From Pyxicephalus adspersus (lineage: Eukaryota; Chordata; Amphibia; Anura; Pyxicephalidae): a DNA stretch of 64,000 nucleotides. The translations under genes were made by a program, and so were the position numbers. Under the pieces are notes generated by a model. The model ran no database searches. It was given only the letters and a program-made list of their open reading frames with translations, and was not told the DNA's origin. The stretch spans positions 95,811,248 to 95,875,247 of the forward strand of contig NC_092862.1 of the NCBI RefSeq assembly GCF_032062135.1, written 5' to 3'. Position 1 is the first letter of the stretch. Each line of letters begins with the position of its first letter. Of the stretch, positions 40,260 to 51,994 are shown one piece after another.

Positions 40260-41930
40260 ATAGAGTCTATTGTCTCCACACAGGTGAACTTTAATGTTTC
40301 TAAGTCTTTGACCCTTAACATTATTGTCGATTCTGCTGAAGTTGGTTATTCCACGCTCTGTATAGGTTTTCCAATGTGCAATCATGCTGTTGAATATGGG
40401 TGATACAGGCATATAGACTTGTTTAATTCTCTTCTACATGCACGGTTCAGAAGTGGCTTGCTATACAACAGGTGCTCTGCCTGGACACCCTATTAAATTT
40501 ACATGAAGGATATCGGATCTTGGCACTCCTTAGTCTCCCCTTCTACATGATCCTTTTTAGTGTTTTGTCATTTGTCCCAGATTTTTATTGTATCTATACG
40601 AGTAAAAATCCAATATGTTATATATATTTGCTATAAGATTTGCATAGCTGTGAAAAAGCTACATGTAGCTTACCCTGGCTTTTAATGTAAATGAAACTTC
40701 ATAGTAACTGGCATAAAAGAAGTTACACGTAACAACTCTCGTACTTCATTTTGCATATGAACCTCATCAGAATGTTCTGCCACCTGAAGTTCAGGGGTTA
40801 CCAAGCATTGTATGCTCCTGGCAAGTGCTTTTCTGAGTCACTATTTCTCCAAATTCTCAAGTATTAACTTCCTGAGTTTCACTGACCACAACTGTGCTAT
40901 TAGCTGCTATGGCATTGTAACTGCTCTCCTCCAGTGCTGGAGGCTGGTTGGTTATGTAAAGTTGTTTTCATACTTTCACACCAGGTGCTTACATGTCAAT
41001 ACTTACTGAGCTAATATAGAACGTGCCATGCTATTGCTTAGGGAATGCTGAAGGTGAGTAGACAGTTGGCTACCCAGAAATAAGTAGGCTTGCACAATAC
41101 AATTGAAGTATTATAGAAACCAGTAAAGTATTTCATAAGGTACTGCTTACAGTACACTACTAAAATACTCCACAGCTGTAGGATTCCTGTACATACTGTG
41201 ATTACCGAACAATAAAAGGAGTCTGTTAGGATAGAAATACAGCATATCAATATGGCCGAAGATTGAATCTTTGAGGTTGTCAGAGTCAGTTTGGGTTCAG
41301 GGTCTCTCTATACAGTGAAGCAGCATATGGATGATGTTGCACCTTCAAAAAACAAACGAGAAAGAGCAACTCCTTTGTAGGCTTTCTTTAACTTTGGACA
41401 GTTTCTACCTCCTTCAGCACTGCAACATAAGAATATGAGCCAATGAATCTATGAAATACAAAGCTTTTACTTGCTAATGAACTGAATAAAACCTGCAAAG
41501 GGAGACAAATCCTAGTAATGCTATTTTCAGCAGCCATCATCTATGAGACAAGAAGCAATTTGTGCATTGTTGATGAGTTTGCTGATATAGCAGGAAGTTT
41601 GCCTGTCATTAATACCAGTTTAATGGAATCATATTGATCAAACAAGTGTATTGTTTCAGCATTTGGCTCAGGCATATTTTCTTTTAATAATTTACAGGGT
41701 GCTTTGTGATCACTCACATAGAGACAAGAATATGTTCAAAGATACTTGACACAAAGGACTTCTAACTTGTAGATAACTGCTGAGAATAGTAGCTAAGTGA
41801 TATATTGTAAAAAAGAAATGCTATTGTTCCTATAGTGCAGTATGAACCATGTGGGTTGACTTGGGGTCAACAGATTTTTATGTGTTATTATTTAGGTATT
41901 AAGTCATTGGAATTGTTTTATATCATGTAT

Positions 41931-42246
41931 TAGGCTACGTACTCACTTGCAAAGGTGATAATCGGCTCAGGGCTGATGTTGGACGAGAATCTGGAGTGTG
42001 TACAGCCAGCCATGATCGTTCGTTGCCCATTGTCCATTGATCCGCCAGGATGGTAATGGGCGATGGGCAACGAATGATCGTAATGCAGGTGAAGGGGAGA
42101 GAGTGCAGCAGGGTGCGCTCCGTCGTTCTCCCCCTCCCCTCTCCATAGAGCAGAACGGTGCCGTATATACAGCACTTGTTCATGCATCGTGCAGTCGTTA
42201 GACAATAGTTAGTTAGACAATTATTGCACGTGTGTATGCACCCTTA
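41931..42246. mobile_element. CpG-rich palindromic MITE, copy 5 (inverted relative to copy 4)
   Basis: The ends read TTAGGCTACGTACTCACTTG and CACGTGTGTATGCACCCTTA. It carries the same internal module as copy 4 in the opposite orientation, with the GGGGAGAG tract and GCAACGA-type words. It is more decayed than copy 4. Confidence 0.78.
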
Positions 42247-42689
42247 GTTTTATGGAGATTCAATACCTAGTTCTTTAATAGTGTCCTTGTATGAACACAA
42301 GGGGCTCTCCAAAAAATAGACATTCTTCCAGGGTAATCAAGCAAACATGTAATGGTTCTAGTCCAGGACTAAAAACATTTGTTAAAAATTAGCAAATGAC
42401 TTTAAGAAATCCATTTTGATGATTGCTTGATCACCATGGATGATAGTTATTAACATTATCAGTAATTTAACATTGCTCTGATTTAGATTATTATAATATT
42501 GGTATCTTGTAATTACATTTTTAGGCTATTTTAAGTATTAGACTGAAATAAGAGGTTTCCATATTTTTTCCACAGGGTTTACCATCACATAATAACCAGC
42601 AACTCTTCTTTAACAGTGTTAAATCTCCGCTGTTAGAATGTTTTCTCTCCCCTTCAGATAATGTTTGTTTCTCTGATTCTCTATTGCAG

Positions 42690-42824
42690 AAAGTCTCATA
42701 CTCTGGATATCTGTGGGACTCATCAGCTGGCATTGAACTGAAAAATGTCAGTTTGCAAGAAAGCCCTCAGACCAATGGCAATGGCAAGCACACATACTTA
42801 CAACCCTACATTGCACATTTTAAG
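42690..42824 (+). CDS. EEPD1: EEPD1 coding exon (EEP domain)
   Basis: This exon is exactly 45 codons in phase 0, from KVSYSGYLWDSSAGIEL to YIAHFK. The acceptor is ctattgcag and the donor AAG|gtaaaa. The exon corresponds to the EEPD1 segment with the GYLWD core strand, followed by a Ser/Gln/Asn/Gly-rich variable loop (SLQESPQTNGNGKH) and the strand leading into the VNIHL motif of the next exon. It is open and in frame with both neighbours. Confidence 0.95.
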
Positions 42825-44283
42825 GTAAAAGAGAACAATCTTGTTGCATATTTTATTACTGATAGGATAACACTTTACTACTCCTACTATTACACTCTAG
42901 TGTAAATTCACACCATTGGTTTTCACTAGTTATTTGGCTAATTTGTCCTATATATTTAAATTAAATTGATGATAATTTGTCTTTTTGGAACATTTACTGC
43001 ATTTATTTGCATTGGGGTTTGTACATACTGGCATTTATTCTCTTTTCTTTTTTGAGATATTTGCAAGTATAGGTGTAGGTAAGACTCCAGCATTATGTAG
43101 GCATTCTAGGACCTCTAGGACCACGCTGAGGGGTAGTCTGAAAAGATGGCTACATTGTGAGATGGCAAGCTTTGGCCTTTTCACTGTTGTAGTGTTAAAG
43201 GCTGCGTTTGTCTGCGCCTTGGAACTGGCGTCAATGCATTTGAACACATTGGGCTTAACTTACTAAAGTGATGTGCAATTAATAAAATAGTTTATTTGAA
43301 TTATCTCATTTAAAAAAAAACAATAGTGTGTTTCAACATAACTGCATTTTTAATTGAACATAGCCCATAACTTAGCTTCTTATTTTCGGTAAGGGCTTAT
43401 GTACATTGATTGCACTTTAAATGCTGTTTTATCATCCAAGCGAATGTGAACATGAACAGTGAATGTCAGAGAAGACTTTAACACTGGAAAAGCCTAATTT
43501 GTGATGTTCACACTAATACAGCAATAGACAATGGCTGGGTAAGTGGGTAAAGCTACCTGGTTCATGTTCAGTACTCACTGATTTCTTGGTGTTTTTCAGC
43601 AGCTATGGCTTCTTCTCATTGTTTAAATCCAGTGGTACCAGTCATGGGTAGATGTAGTCAACAGTAGGCCCCTGTGCAGAACTGACTTGGGGCCCCCCTA
43701 CCAAAGTGACTTGGGGCCCCTGTGAGGGTTCCTGTTGGTTTGTGGTCCTTGTGCAGCTGGACACTTTGCACCTCTTTATGTCCTTCCCTGGTACTTTATT
43801 AGTATGGTGGTCATTAGGAAGAGTTAAGAGGAACCATAGATCCTGGTTGATAAACATTGCTTCTTTAAGGTATTTAACTATCTTCCATTATCCGTTGTCA
43901 GTTATTTATATGGTAGAGAAAAGGAGCATTAATATATCTTTATGAACACATCTGAAACATGAATGATGGGAGATTTTTTAAAGGTTGTGTCGTACTACAA
44001 TATTTTCTTATTTTGATGAAAATTTAAAAAAAGTAATTACTTTGAGCAAGTTTCCTGTTGTGAAACAACTGCATCCTGTCGATGAGAGGTTGATAAGAAT
44101 GCTATTACAAATATGTCTTTGTTTATAGCGTTAAATTGATGCATTTGTAAGTTAAATAAACAGAAATCTAGAGTACAGTTTCATTAGAAATATGTGAACT
44201 AGTTGAATACAGACATTCTGTTTTTTATTTCTACAGCTTGAAACAGGAAATTGCAAACAATATAAGGCCCTGAGTCTCCATAT

Positions 44284-44362
44284 ATTATTATTATTATTAT
44301 TATTATTAATAAACAGGATTTATATAGCGCCAACATATTATGCAGCACTGTACATTAAATAG
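44284..44362. repeat. (TTA)n plus dispersed retroposon-like tail
   Basis: A run of about nine TTA units joins 'tttatatagcgccaacatat' and 'gcagcactgtacattaaata'. The same core is found at 54481-54536 and, reversed, at 15281-15347, where it also borders TAA/ATT repeats. This suggests the 3' end of a retroposon, but I cannot name the family. Confidence 0.6.
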
Positions 44363-44375
44363 GGTATACTAGAGC

Positions 44376-44640
44376 AGTGTTTATGAACCAGGATTCTGTA
44401 GTTCCTCCTGAGCATGCTAGGGGTTCCTAAAGTATTGGCCAATTTGGACCTCTCTGGTCAGTTTAAATGGCACCAAAAATCTTTTTTGGCTTTTTGTAAG
44501 GACAACATTCTTCCTAATAGCCAGCAAACTAATATACTGTGAGCAGTGGATTTAGTAACTTTAACAGGGGTTCCCTGAGTTTTAAATGTTATTTTGAGGG
44601 TTCCCCAATGTTAATAAAGCTTTGAAAGGCTGCACTAGAG
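44376..44640. mobile_element. Dispersed hAT-like repeat
   Basis: Starts CAGTGTTTATGAACCAGG and ends near 'gaaaggctgcact'. Its 'ggggttcc' blocks are shared with 48938-48990 and with the reverse-oriented fragment at 8420-8548. No clean target duplication could be seen. Confidence 0.5.
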
Positions 44641-47243
44641 ATTATATTGTTTTCTTGGTTGCACTGATATCTGTTAATACAGCAGCTAAATTTTAATCGA
44701 GACCTGAAAGTAGTGTAGCTAAAGTGTACGTTAAAGCAAAATTAAAAAGAAAAATCCCTGTGCAGTATATCTTTACAATAAATGCACATTTTTTCATGTT
44801 TAGTTCCATTAAGGCACTTTTAAGTACCAAAAATACATTTTGATTTGCCAGAAATGCTCACAGCTGTTAAATTCTATTGTAGAGTGACAATGCACAGAAT
44901 GTGTATGTGTGCTGTAAACCCCTCCCAGGTTTCCTTCTGGGAACTCTCTTTTTCTTCCTTCAACATAAAAAGTTAATCATTTTGTAGTCTCATAAGAATT
45001 AAGAGGGCTGATTACTGTCCTTGTTGTAACACGGGAAGTGTGCACATGAACAGGACTGCTGTGAATTTTGGATATGATCAACAGGTATTTTTTGCATTTA
45101 GCAAGCAGGAATAAAACGAGTTTAACAGTATATTTACCAGACCAAAAGGGATAAAATATGAGTTCATTATTAGCAACAAAACTTGCAATAATTTCCTTAA
45201 GGATATTGCCCTTTTTCAATCCAATAAACAAATTATCTATGTGCTAATGTTTGCAATAAGTCTGTGTAATATTTACACAATGACACATCTCAGACAATGC
45301 ATGTAATGTCTGGGCTGTTTTCAGAACATAAATATTCAAGCAGCCCCAGGCACAATGGCCTAAAAGCACACCCCTTTGCCAAGGTAATCTTCTTCAGGGA
45401 CCTTAATCATGACGGTATATTTGCTGACATTCTTTTGGCCAATGTTACTATATGTGCATTCTAACTTGCCCAGTGCAGGGTTGTCATGTTAGTGCGTATT
45501 AATGTGCCTGATTTATGTAAAGTGGTGTAAGGGTATTGTATGTAATGGTATGTTGGTATCATCATTCCGAATAAAAGAACTGACTCTGAAGAAGGGCATC
45601 TAGCTACAACAAACTAGACTGCCTATTAATAAAAAAGCATAGATATATTATCACAGTAGTAAGAAAATCTGTGTGTGTGTATTATTGTATTGTAAAAAAA
45701 TGATTTATATATAATATATATTCTTTAATCTGTCTCATTCCAGTTACTGTAAACATGGTTTCGTAGAGTTAAGAGCTGCCACCGTGTTGTTATTTATAGC
45801 TGCTGTACACAGTGATCTGATGTTATTTGTGACACATGTAATCTTTTGATCTTGGTTATGGAGGATGCTGGCATAATGTGAAAATTTTGCATATGTACAG
45901 TACACCACTTGTCAACTACAAAATGTAAGCCTTCTGACCTATTAAATCAGTAATGCTTTCTGGCCTTGCATCTACTACTACGATTATTGGGAAATGACAA
46001 TTAACATAAACCTGTTTTTTACATACAGGTTTACTTAATGTTACCCTAACAGTAATGCACAGTAAACTATGCTAAGCCTGTAAAGGATTATGCCACATTG
46101 CCGATCACTGGCTGCCAAAAGTAGCTACAGGTGTGTTGTATATATTCACACCTGGTGCACACTCCTGCAGGCTCCTATGTAACAGGTAGCAGGAGAAAAC
46201 TAAGTATGTGGTCAGGGTTTAGGCACTTCTGGAACAGCTGGATACCTGCAGCAACTGCAGCCTGGGAGGTTAAAAGACATGGGCTAAAGTAAGTATGCAT
46301 GATCTTGTTTTACAAGTTGGGCTTAGTTTAGTGTGCTGCACTCAGTGTATATGTTCCGCCACGTATAAACAGGGCAGGTGGGGTGCAAAGGAACATCATG
46401 AGTAAGATTCAAGTCATTCTAAGTAAAATTGGGTCTGCCAATTATTTAACTACTCATTGAAATAAAAAAAAGGTCTGCATGGTTTCCTTTTTTGATAGAA
46501 GCACAGGGTTTTAATCTATGATTTAGACAACTATAGAGGATATGGGCAATTACGTCAACCTATTGCATTGGCAAAGCGCAGGTTCATTTAAGGAAGCCCT
46601 GCTGCAACCGGCCCTACATTGGTGGATGTGTGTCAGACAGATTTTCAGTGAGAAAGCAAAAATGTTGCAAATGCAGACGAGTCAAACAGACTGTATTTTT
46701 CCCAGAGGATATTGTGTAAAATAGTGGGGAATAAGTGTCTTTTTTAGTGAACACTACTGAATTTAAAGCGGTGTGTACAAGGTGGCAAAATGTTCTTTTT
46801 GATAGTGTCTTCATATATCATATGTGTATAGAGTATGGCTACATTTTTATGGCTGCATAATGAAAGTTGTTGATCTTGGTTGTATATGTAAATAGCAGCC
46901 TACATGAATTTGAATGGTGATACATAAACCAATGCAATGTTCAACTCCAACAGCCCCTGTATTATGACCCTACTCTTCGGTAACCACCCAAAAACAGCCG
47001 GATGTCACTGAAAAGTGTTGGATGTTTTTTATATTTTTCTTGCAGCGATAGATAATGCCTATTTCAAACCTTAATTATTATTTTGTAGGTTTACCTATGG
47101 GAAAACTGATGTTTTCTTAATTATTTTCCTTGCCTTCCTTTGCATCTACTTACTTAATACTATACTAAATACATTCAGGATGTATGAATGAATACAGAAC
47201 TACATTAATTTGTGTTTTTAACATCTGCCTGGCTTTTAGCTAT

Positions 47244-47487
47244 AAAGCTGAACTCCAGACAAAAATACAATTTACTCTTACAGTAGGTCCACCTTTCCAT
47301 GCAAGGCTTGTGGCATGGCTGATATGACCATTGACAAGGGCCCATTTGAGCAGCAGAGGAGAGCCCTGCCTGCCACAAGTAGGGAATTGTTTGATAAGTT
47401 TTATTCCTGTTCTGTCATCTCATGAATAAAGACCCTGTGCAGTTAGGACCCCCTTCTGCAAAATACTTTTGCCTGGAGTTCATCTTT
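47244..47487. mobile_element. MITE with AAAGCTGAACTCCAGACAAAA-type ends
   Basis: The left end 'aaagctgaactccagacaaa' and right end 'tttgcctggagttcatcttt' are inverted repeats with two mismatches, 244 bp apart. A related left end appears near 51790 (ataactccagacaaaag). No coding capacity. Confidence 0.75.
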
Positions 47488-47687
47488 ATTTCTGAATATT
47501 CATATCTTTGCATTAGCCTGCTTGTAACTGGTTCTCTTAAACTGTAGAAAACTGTACAAATCTGAAGTTGTCCTAATCTGTTATCATCTGAATTTCTTTT
47601 GGGACTGTATCATTCTCTTGCAGTCTGATAAGTAAGATCATTTATTGTGTACCTTTCTTCATTAACCTTTGAATTTTTTCCCTTAAG

Positions 47688-47814
47688 GTTGGAACAAATG
47701 ATGTGACCCTGGTAAATATTCATCTGCGCCCTTCCCCAAATGAAGCTGGAAAGCAGCAGAGTGACAGCAACAAACCATCCACCTTTGGACAAACATTGCA
47801 GGAGACTTTGAAAG
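47688..47814 (+). CDS. EEPD1: EEPD1 coding exon (EEP domain, VNIHL motif)
   Basis: This 127-nt exon encodes 42 codons plus the first base of a split codon. It starts VGTNDVTLVNIHLRPSP and ends STFGQTLQETLK. The donor is AAAG|gtatgt. The VNIHL strand matches the conserved 'V-N-x-H-L' element of the EEP superfamily, in which the His and Asn lie near the active site. The loop between this motif and the QTLQETLK helix appears about four residues shorter than in the mammalian protein as I recall it. The exon is in phase with 49800 (G|CT gives Ala, where I recall Gly in mammals). Confidence 0.95.
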
Positions 47815-49799
47815 GTATGTAAGGCAGCAATGACCAAGGTACCTGAACACGATCCAGCCTGCCTCACTGCCTCCCATCGTCATTCCAGGAATGCTAGAGA
47901 ATGTTATTTAATGGCTTTTTTCAATGGTGTACGGGTGATCAATCACTAAGTCACTTAAATGTTTACAAACACTATAAATCTTACATTCGCAGAAATATTT
48001 CAAACAGTATTTATGTATAGAATTCACTTTTACATAAAGGTGATCTGAAAGTATATGCAAATTTGTTTCCTGATCCACAATATCTATAATAATCTGAAAT
48101 CAGATCACAAATTGCTATATGGTGGATTGGAAAGAAGCTATTTAGAGTTTATACCTGTGCCTAACCCATGTGCTTAGTTGTTGCATTTTGACTATCGTAA
48201 AACAGAAAAGTAACAACAAAATACAAATGCAGTATGATCTTTTAATGGATTTTATTGCATTATTCTAGAGAGGACAGAATTAAAATTTTAATATAGTCTT
48301 GTTTGATACCCTGGTATTTGCTCTCTAATAGGCCCCTTACTTGTCTCTTCTACATTGAGAGCAACAAGAACAGTAAAGCTTTACTAGGTCATTGCATCCA
48401 ATACAGCCTGCATATATAGCCATTGCATTATGGTGGGTTTCCCTTACCGCACTGCAGGTCACCAAGGATATGTAAACACTCTATGAAGTGCTGGCTGGAA
48501 AGTAAAAGCATGTTCTGCATGTTGAATGTTAACGGGTAAAGGTAAAACTACCCCTTTACCTTTTACTTTGGTGAACATTCATGATGTGCCAGATTTGATG
48601 CAAGCTACTTCTCTTAGCACCGTTCAAGGACCATCTCCCTTCTGACCAAAGGAATATTAGTTTGTATCCTAAAATGCACCTTAAGTACTGGAATTGTTGA
48701 AATTCATGTGAATAAAAGCAAATTTTCTCTTATGTGGCCTTTCTGCATGGTTATTCCAATCCAGAGATTACTAGGAGTTCCTTTTTGGTTGATGGACCTC
48801 TCATGTGATGATGACGAGTTTTGTGACCAATGCCACTCGGCATATTCTGTAGCATGACACCAAAGCATTTTTAAGTTTTTGTAGGGGGACATTCAATCTA
48901 CTGACCATTAATGTAAGATGTATTTTTCCAGTGATTGGTTTTAGCAGAGGTTCCCCAGGAGTTGAAAATTATTTCAGGGGTTCCTCAGGGGTATTAAATT
49001 GGTTTAATATTAAAACAAAATCATGGAATTTATGTTAAGGGCACATAGTGGGCCTGATTTATTAAATCTCCCCAAGTCTGGAGAAGATAGACTTTCATCA
49101 GTGAAGCTGAGTGATTCAGCAAACCTGGAATATATCTGGCCCAGGATTCAAAACATTTGCTAGCAAATAGAAGAAATCTATCCCAGGTTTGCTGGATCGC
49201 CCAGCTTCACCGATGAAAGTGTATTCTCTCCAGCCTCAAAGAGCTTTATTAAATCAGCCCCATTTACCCATTAACAGATTAGAATAAATATGAATAATCT
49301 GTGATGAGGCAAAAGCTAACAGTTCAGAAGTATGAGTTTTTAATGATGTGATCACACATTTTTTTGTTGCACACTTGCTGCTATCCTTCAAAAAAAAAAT
49401 GTTGCCAGATCTGTTGACAGTACCAATATCGCCCCCCAGTGGTGACCCTATAGGATTTGCAATTGTATGCTATTGTCAGTAATAGCAGTAGAGTAGTACA
49501 GTACTTTAGTATGTTATCAAACTGTATTTCAATTATTTAGTTTGTAATCTCTAAATCTTGTTTTGTGATGCTTTACAAAGTGAGCCTAAATACAAATTTG
49601 TTTTCTACAAAGGGGAGTTATATTTTATAATTAATAACCTATTAGAGATCAGCAATACTATTAGCTACTATTTTTTTTAGGGAAAGCCAATTTCTAATGA
49701 TTGGTATTTCAATATATTTATGCCACAGATTGCTGGTCTTTATAAATAATTTCTGAATTCTTTGTTAAAATAACATGTGTGTGTGTTCTATATTTTCAG
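47815..49799 (+). other. EEPD1: EEPD1 intron, 2.0 kb
   Basis: The intron runs from gtatgt to tattttcag. It holds a fragment of a dispersed 'ggggttcc' repeat near 48938-48990 and a foldback MITE (49050-49260). The rest is plain AT-rich sequence. Confidence 0.85.
49050..49260. mobile_element. Foldback MITE family A, copy 3
   Basis: The ends are 'gggcctgatttattaaatct' and 'gagctttattaaatcagccc'. The inner 'gcaaacctgg' and 'ccaggtttgc' arms pair. It lies in the EEPD1 intron before exon 49800. Confidence 0.85.
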
Positions 49800-49994
49800 C
49801 TGAAAAGGATGTAATCATTTTAGGAGGATTCAGCCAACCTGCAGATAGCAGTAACTTTGATTCTTTGAGAAAAGAAAAGTTCCATAACTTGCTGCCTGCA
49901 AACACATTTACAAATATAAGCACAAAGACTCCTCAGGGGAACAAGTCCCTGGACAATATCTGGATCAGCAAGAGCTTGAAGAAAGTGTTCACAG
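49800..49994 (+). CDS. EEPD1: EEPD1 coding exon (EEP domain, GD-motif exon)
   Basis: This 195-nt exon has split codons at both ends. It reads AEKDVIILGGFSQPADSSN, then the RKEKFHNLLPANTFTNIS block, then SLDNIWISKSLKKVFTG. The acceptor is tattttcag and the donor ACAG|gttagg. The helix-strand segment after KDVIILG is where EEP enzymes carry a conserved Gly-Asp. Here the codon at 49830-49832 is GGA (Gly), giving GGF instead of the GDF I recall for mammals. The downstream Asp in SLDNIW is retained. All other sequence is strongly EEPD1-like, so this is the orthologous exon and not a decayed copy. Confidence 0.95.
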
Positions 49995-50653
49995 GTTAGG
50001 CCTTTGTGTACTGTGTGTATGTACTGTGTATATAAGTATATTTGTCATACCTGTGTAGGTGTCAGGCATTAAAAAATACACTGTAGAGGGATTGTAGATA
50101 TATAGGGAGCTCAACATGAACACTAAAATATTATGAATCCTTTTTAGTTAAATCTACTATTGTAAAATTCTTGATGATCGTTCAGGTGTATTGCAACAAA
50201 AAATCTGGTATTGGTTATAGCCCTTCGCTATGTGATCTCAGATACGAGAAATGTAGTGCAGTGTGCAAGCACATATGGCTTTTAAAACAGATATTCTGCC
50301 TAATTTTCTTCTATGCATTATTTGTATTCATATATCAATCTCATTGATACTAGAGTTTGTCTTGTCTAATATTGTGATTAATTGGACTTTTATTTGAATT
50401 GCCTGGGGTTGGATTTGATTTATTCAAATGTATGTCAAAGCAAGCCCTAGCTCTAAATGTATCCATTATTATCTATCATTATGTAAGGATAAATACAGGC
50501 TTCTCGCTAAAACACAGAAGATCATTCTAAAATCTGTGAACCCAAAAAAATTCTGGGACATCCAGGACAGGGTTGTGCTCCCCTTAAATCAAGTAAAAAT
50601 GATATTTTGTACTGCAAGAAAATGACTTATGGCTCACTTTTCTCTCCCAACAG
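49995..50653 (+). other. EEPD1: EEPD1 last intron, 659 bp
   Basis: This is the shortest intron of the gene in the window, with a gttagg donor and a ctctcccaacag acceptor. It contains a 65-codon chance frame (50428-50625) that resembles nothing I recognise and no repeat family seen elsewhere. Confidence 0.85.
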
Positions 50654-50853
50654 GTTATTCATTAGTGGTGAGAGAGGGCCTCACAAACCCTTGGATTCCA
50701 GACAACTGGTCATGGGGAGGTGTAGCTTCGGAGCACTGCCCTATACTAGCGGAATTTTACATGGAGAAAGACTGCAGCAAAAAGGAGCTGGCTTCAAAAG
50801 CCAATGGCGTCACTGTGGAGCGCAACGAGGCAAACTCAAAACATGAAAGATGA
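50654..50853 (+). CDS. EEPD1: EEPD1 terminal coding exon
   Basis: After completing the split Gly codon, this exon encodes YSLVVREGLTNPWIPDNWSW, then GGVASEHCPILAEFY and a polar tail ending NSKHER, with stop TGA at 50851-50853. The REGLTNPWIPDNWSWGG block and the KHER C-terminus are hallmarks of EEPD1. SEH corresponds to the terminal S-D-H catalytic motif of the EEP fold, and the His is kept. The exon completes about 272 residues of this gene in the window, against about 569 for the full human protein. That leaves roughly 300 residues (the helix-hairpin-helix region) upstream of the window. Confidence 0.95.
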
Positions 50854-51400
50854 AGAATCAATAAAGCACTTTTATCTCACCAGGAGATTTAGGACGGGAT
50901 ATTTCTCCAATATTCAGACTGTGAACAGGACTTCTATGCTTTCCATATCTGAGATAATAATGTTTGATTTCAAGTGCCCACCACCTTTCATGTTAACACC
51001 GGATATTTTAGAATATCAGTCTGTGCTAGATAAACCATTGCTTTTTATGATCTCTCAGCTTTCCGTGGATGTTTATAACCCATAAAAAAGAGACTGCAAC
51101 CAGAAGAGAAGGAAACTTAAACTTTCTGTGAAACGTTTTATTTTTAACTGAATCTTGGTATCTGATGCAATAACATAACATAAGACTGTCAACCGGAGAC
51201 CATTAACACTGTCAGTTTTTTTGTTCTCAACTAAATTAATGAAATGACCTGCAGATTGCATGCTTTTATACAGTACGCATTGAGAACATTTTCAACTTTT
51301 TACTATGCACTTTTAACCCCTCTAAGCTACTGAAAGCCAAATGGCTTTAAAATGTGATCAGACTATGCTTAAAATAAATGACTCCCAAATATAATTCTTT
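50854..51400 (+). other. EEPD1: EEPD1 3'UTR (approximate)
   Basis: The sequence after the TGA is AT-rich and unspliced in appearance. It contains one AATAAA hexamer immediately after the stop (50860-50865) and another at 51373-51378. The second is the more plausible cleavage signal because it leaves a UTR of about 540 nt. The end coordinate is an estimate about 20 bases past that hexamer. Confidence 0.6.
51373..51378 (+). promoter_or_regulatory. EEPD1: Candidate polyadenylation signal of EEPD1
   Basis: A canonical AATAAA lies 520 nt after the EEPD1 stop codon. An earlier AATAAA at 50860 is only 6 nt past the stop codon and would give an almost UTR-less message. Confidence 0.5.
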
Positions 51401-51994
51401 ATGTTGGTATGATTTTGATCTTAAATATATACTGGTTTTAAATGAGAGACACAGGTATAATTTAAAGTCCCAGTCAACCCAAAAGTGATATTTAAGTGAA
51501 AGGGGTGATCTTGGTGTGTTAAGTCAGACTCTGGTTTCTTGTATGTCTTGGGTATTCCACTGGGAAGATCTTCCTGCCTAATTATCTAATTTGTTCTTGC
51601 TAACCTGTTCCAATACCTGGATGTTTAAGCACTTCTTATTCCCTTCCCTATAATTTAAAATAAGTTAAACAGCAGGGAAAGGAGAACTCTTAATGGTCAC
51701 ATCAAGTGTGCATGAACCGAAAGTCTGGTTCAGAGATCTCACTAATTAAGTCCCCAGGAGAGAGCGAAACTGTCCATAAACTAAAATATAACTCCAGACA
51801 AAAGTTTTTTTTTTGTTTTGTATAGTGTAAAGCGGGAATAACATTTCTTTTGCTGTCTGTGCCACTGTTAAGATTTCAGCTCACTTTCTGTTTCTGTAAC
51901 TTTGGATCTCCAAATTTTAGGACTGATGGGTGTTGTGGAAAAAAGAATTGGTGATAAAACTTTATTGGAGAACACCTTTCTTTCATGACAGCTC

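Larger units (their letters stand above)
37593..42689 (+). other. EEPD1: EEPD1 intron, 5.1 kb
   Basis: The intron runs from gtatgt to ctattgcag. It contains two CpG-rich palindromic element copies (38902-39215 and 41931-42246), a TTAA-flanked dispersed repeat (39841-40060) and a foldback MITE (40156-40259). The remainder is AT-rich with no gene signal. Confidence 0.85.
42825..47687 (+). other. EEPD1: EEPD1 intron, 4.9 kb
   Basis: The intron runs from gtaaaa to cccttaag. It carries a (TTA)n stretch fused to a dispersed retroposon-like tail (44284-44362), a hAT-like repeat (44376-44640) and a MITE with inverted ends (47244-47487). There is no other recognisable content. Confidence 0.85.

Noticed and set aside
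50428..50625. 65-codon frame in the last EEPD1 intron as an alternative exon
   Set aside because: It has no EEPD1-family similarity, and the flanking exons join perfectly in phase without it.
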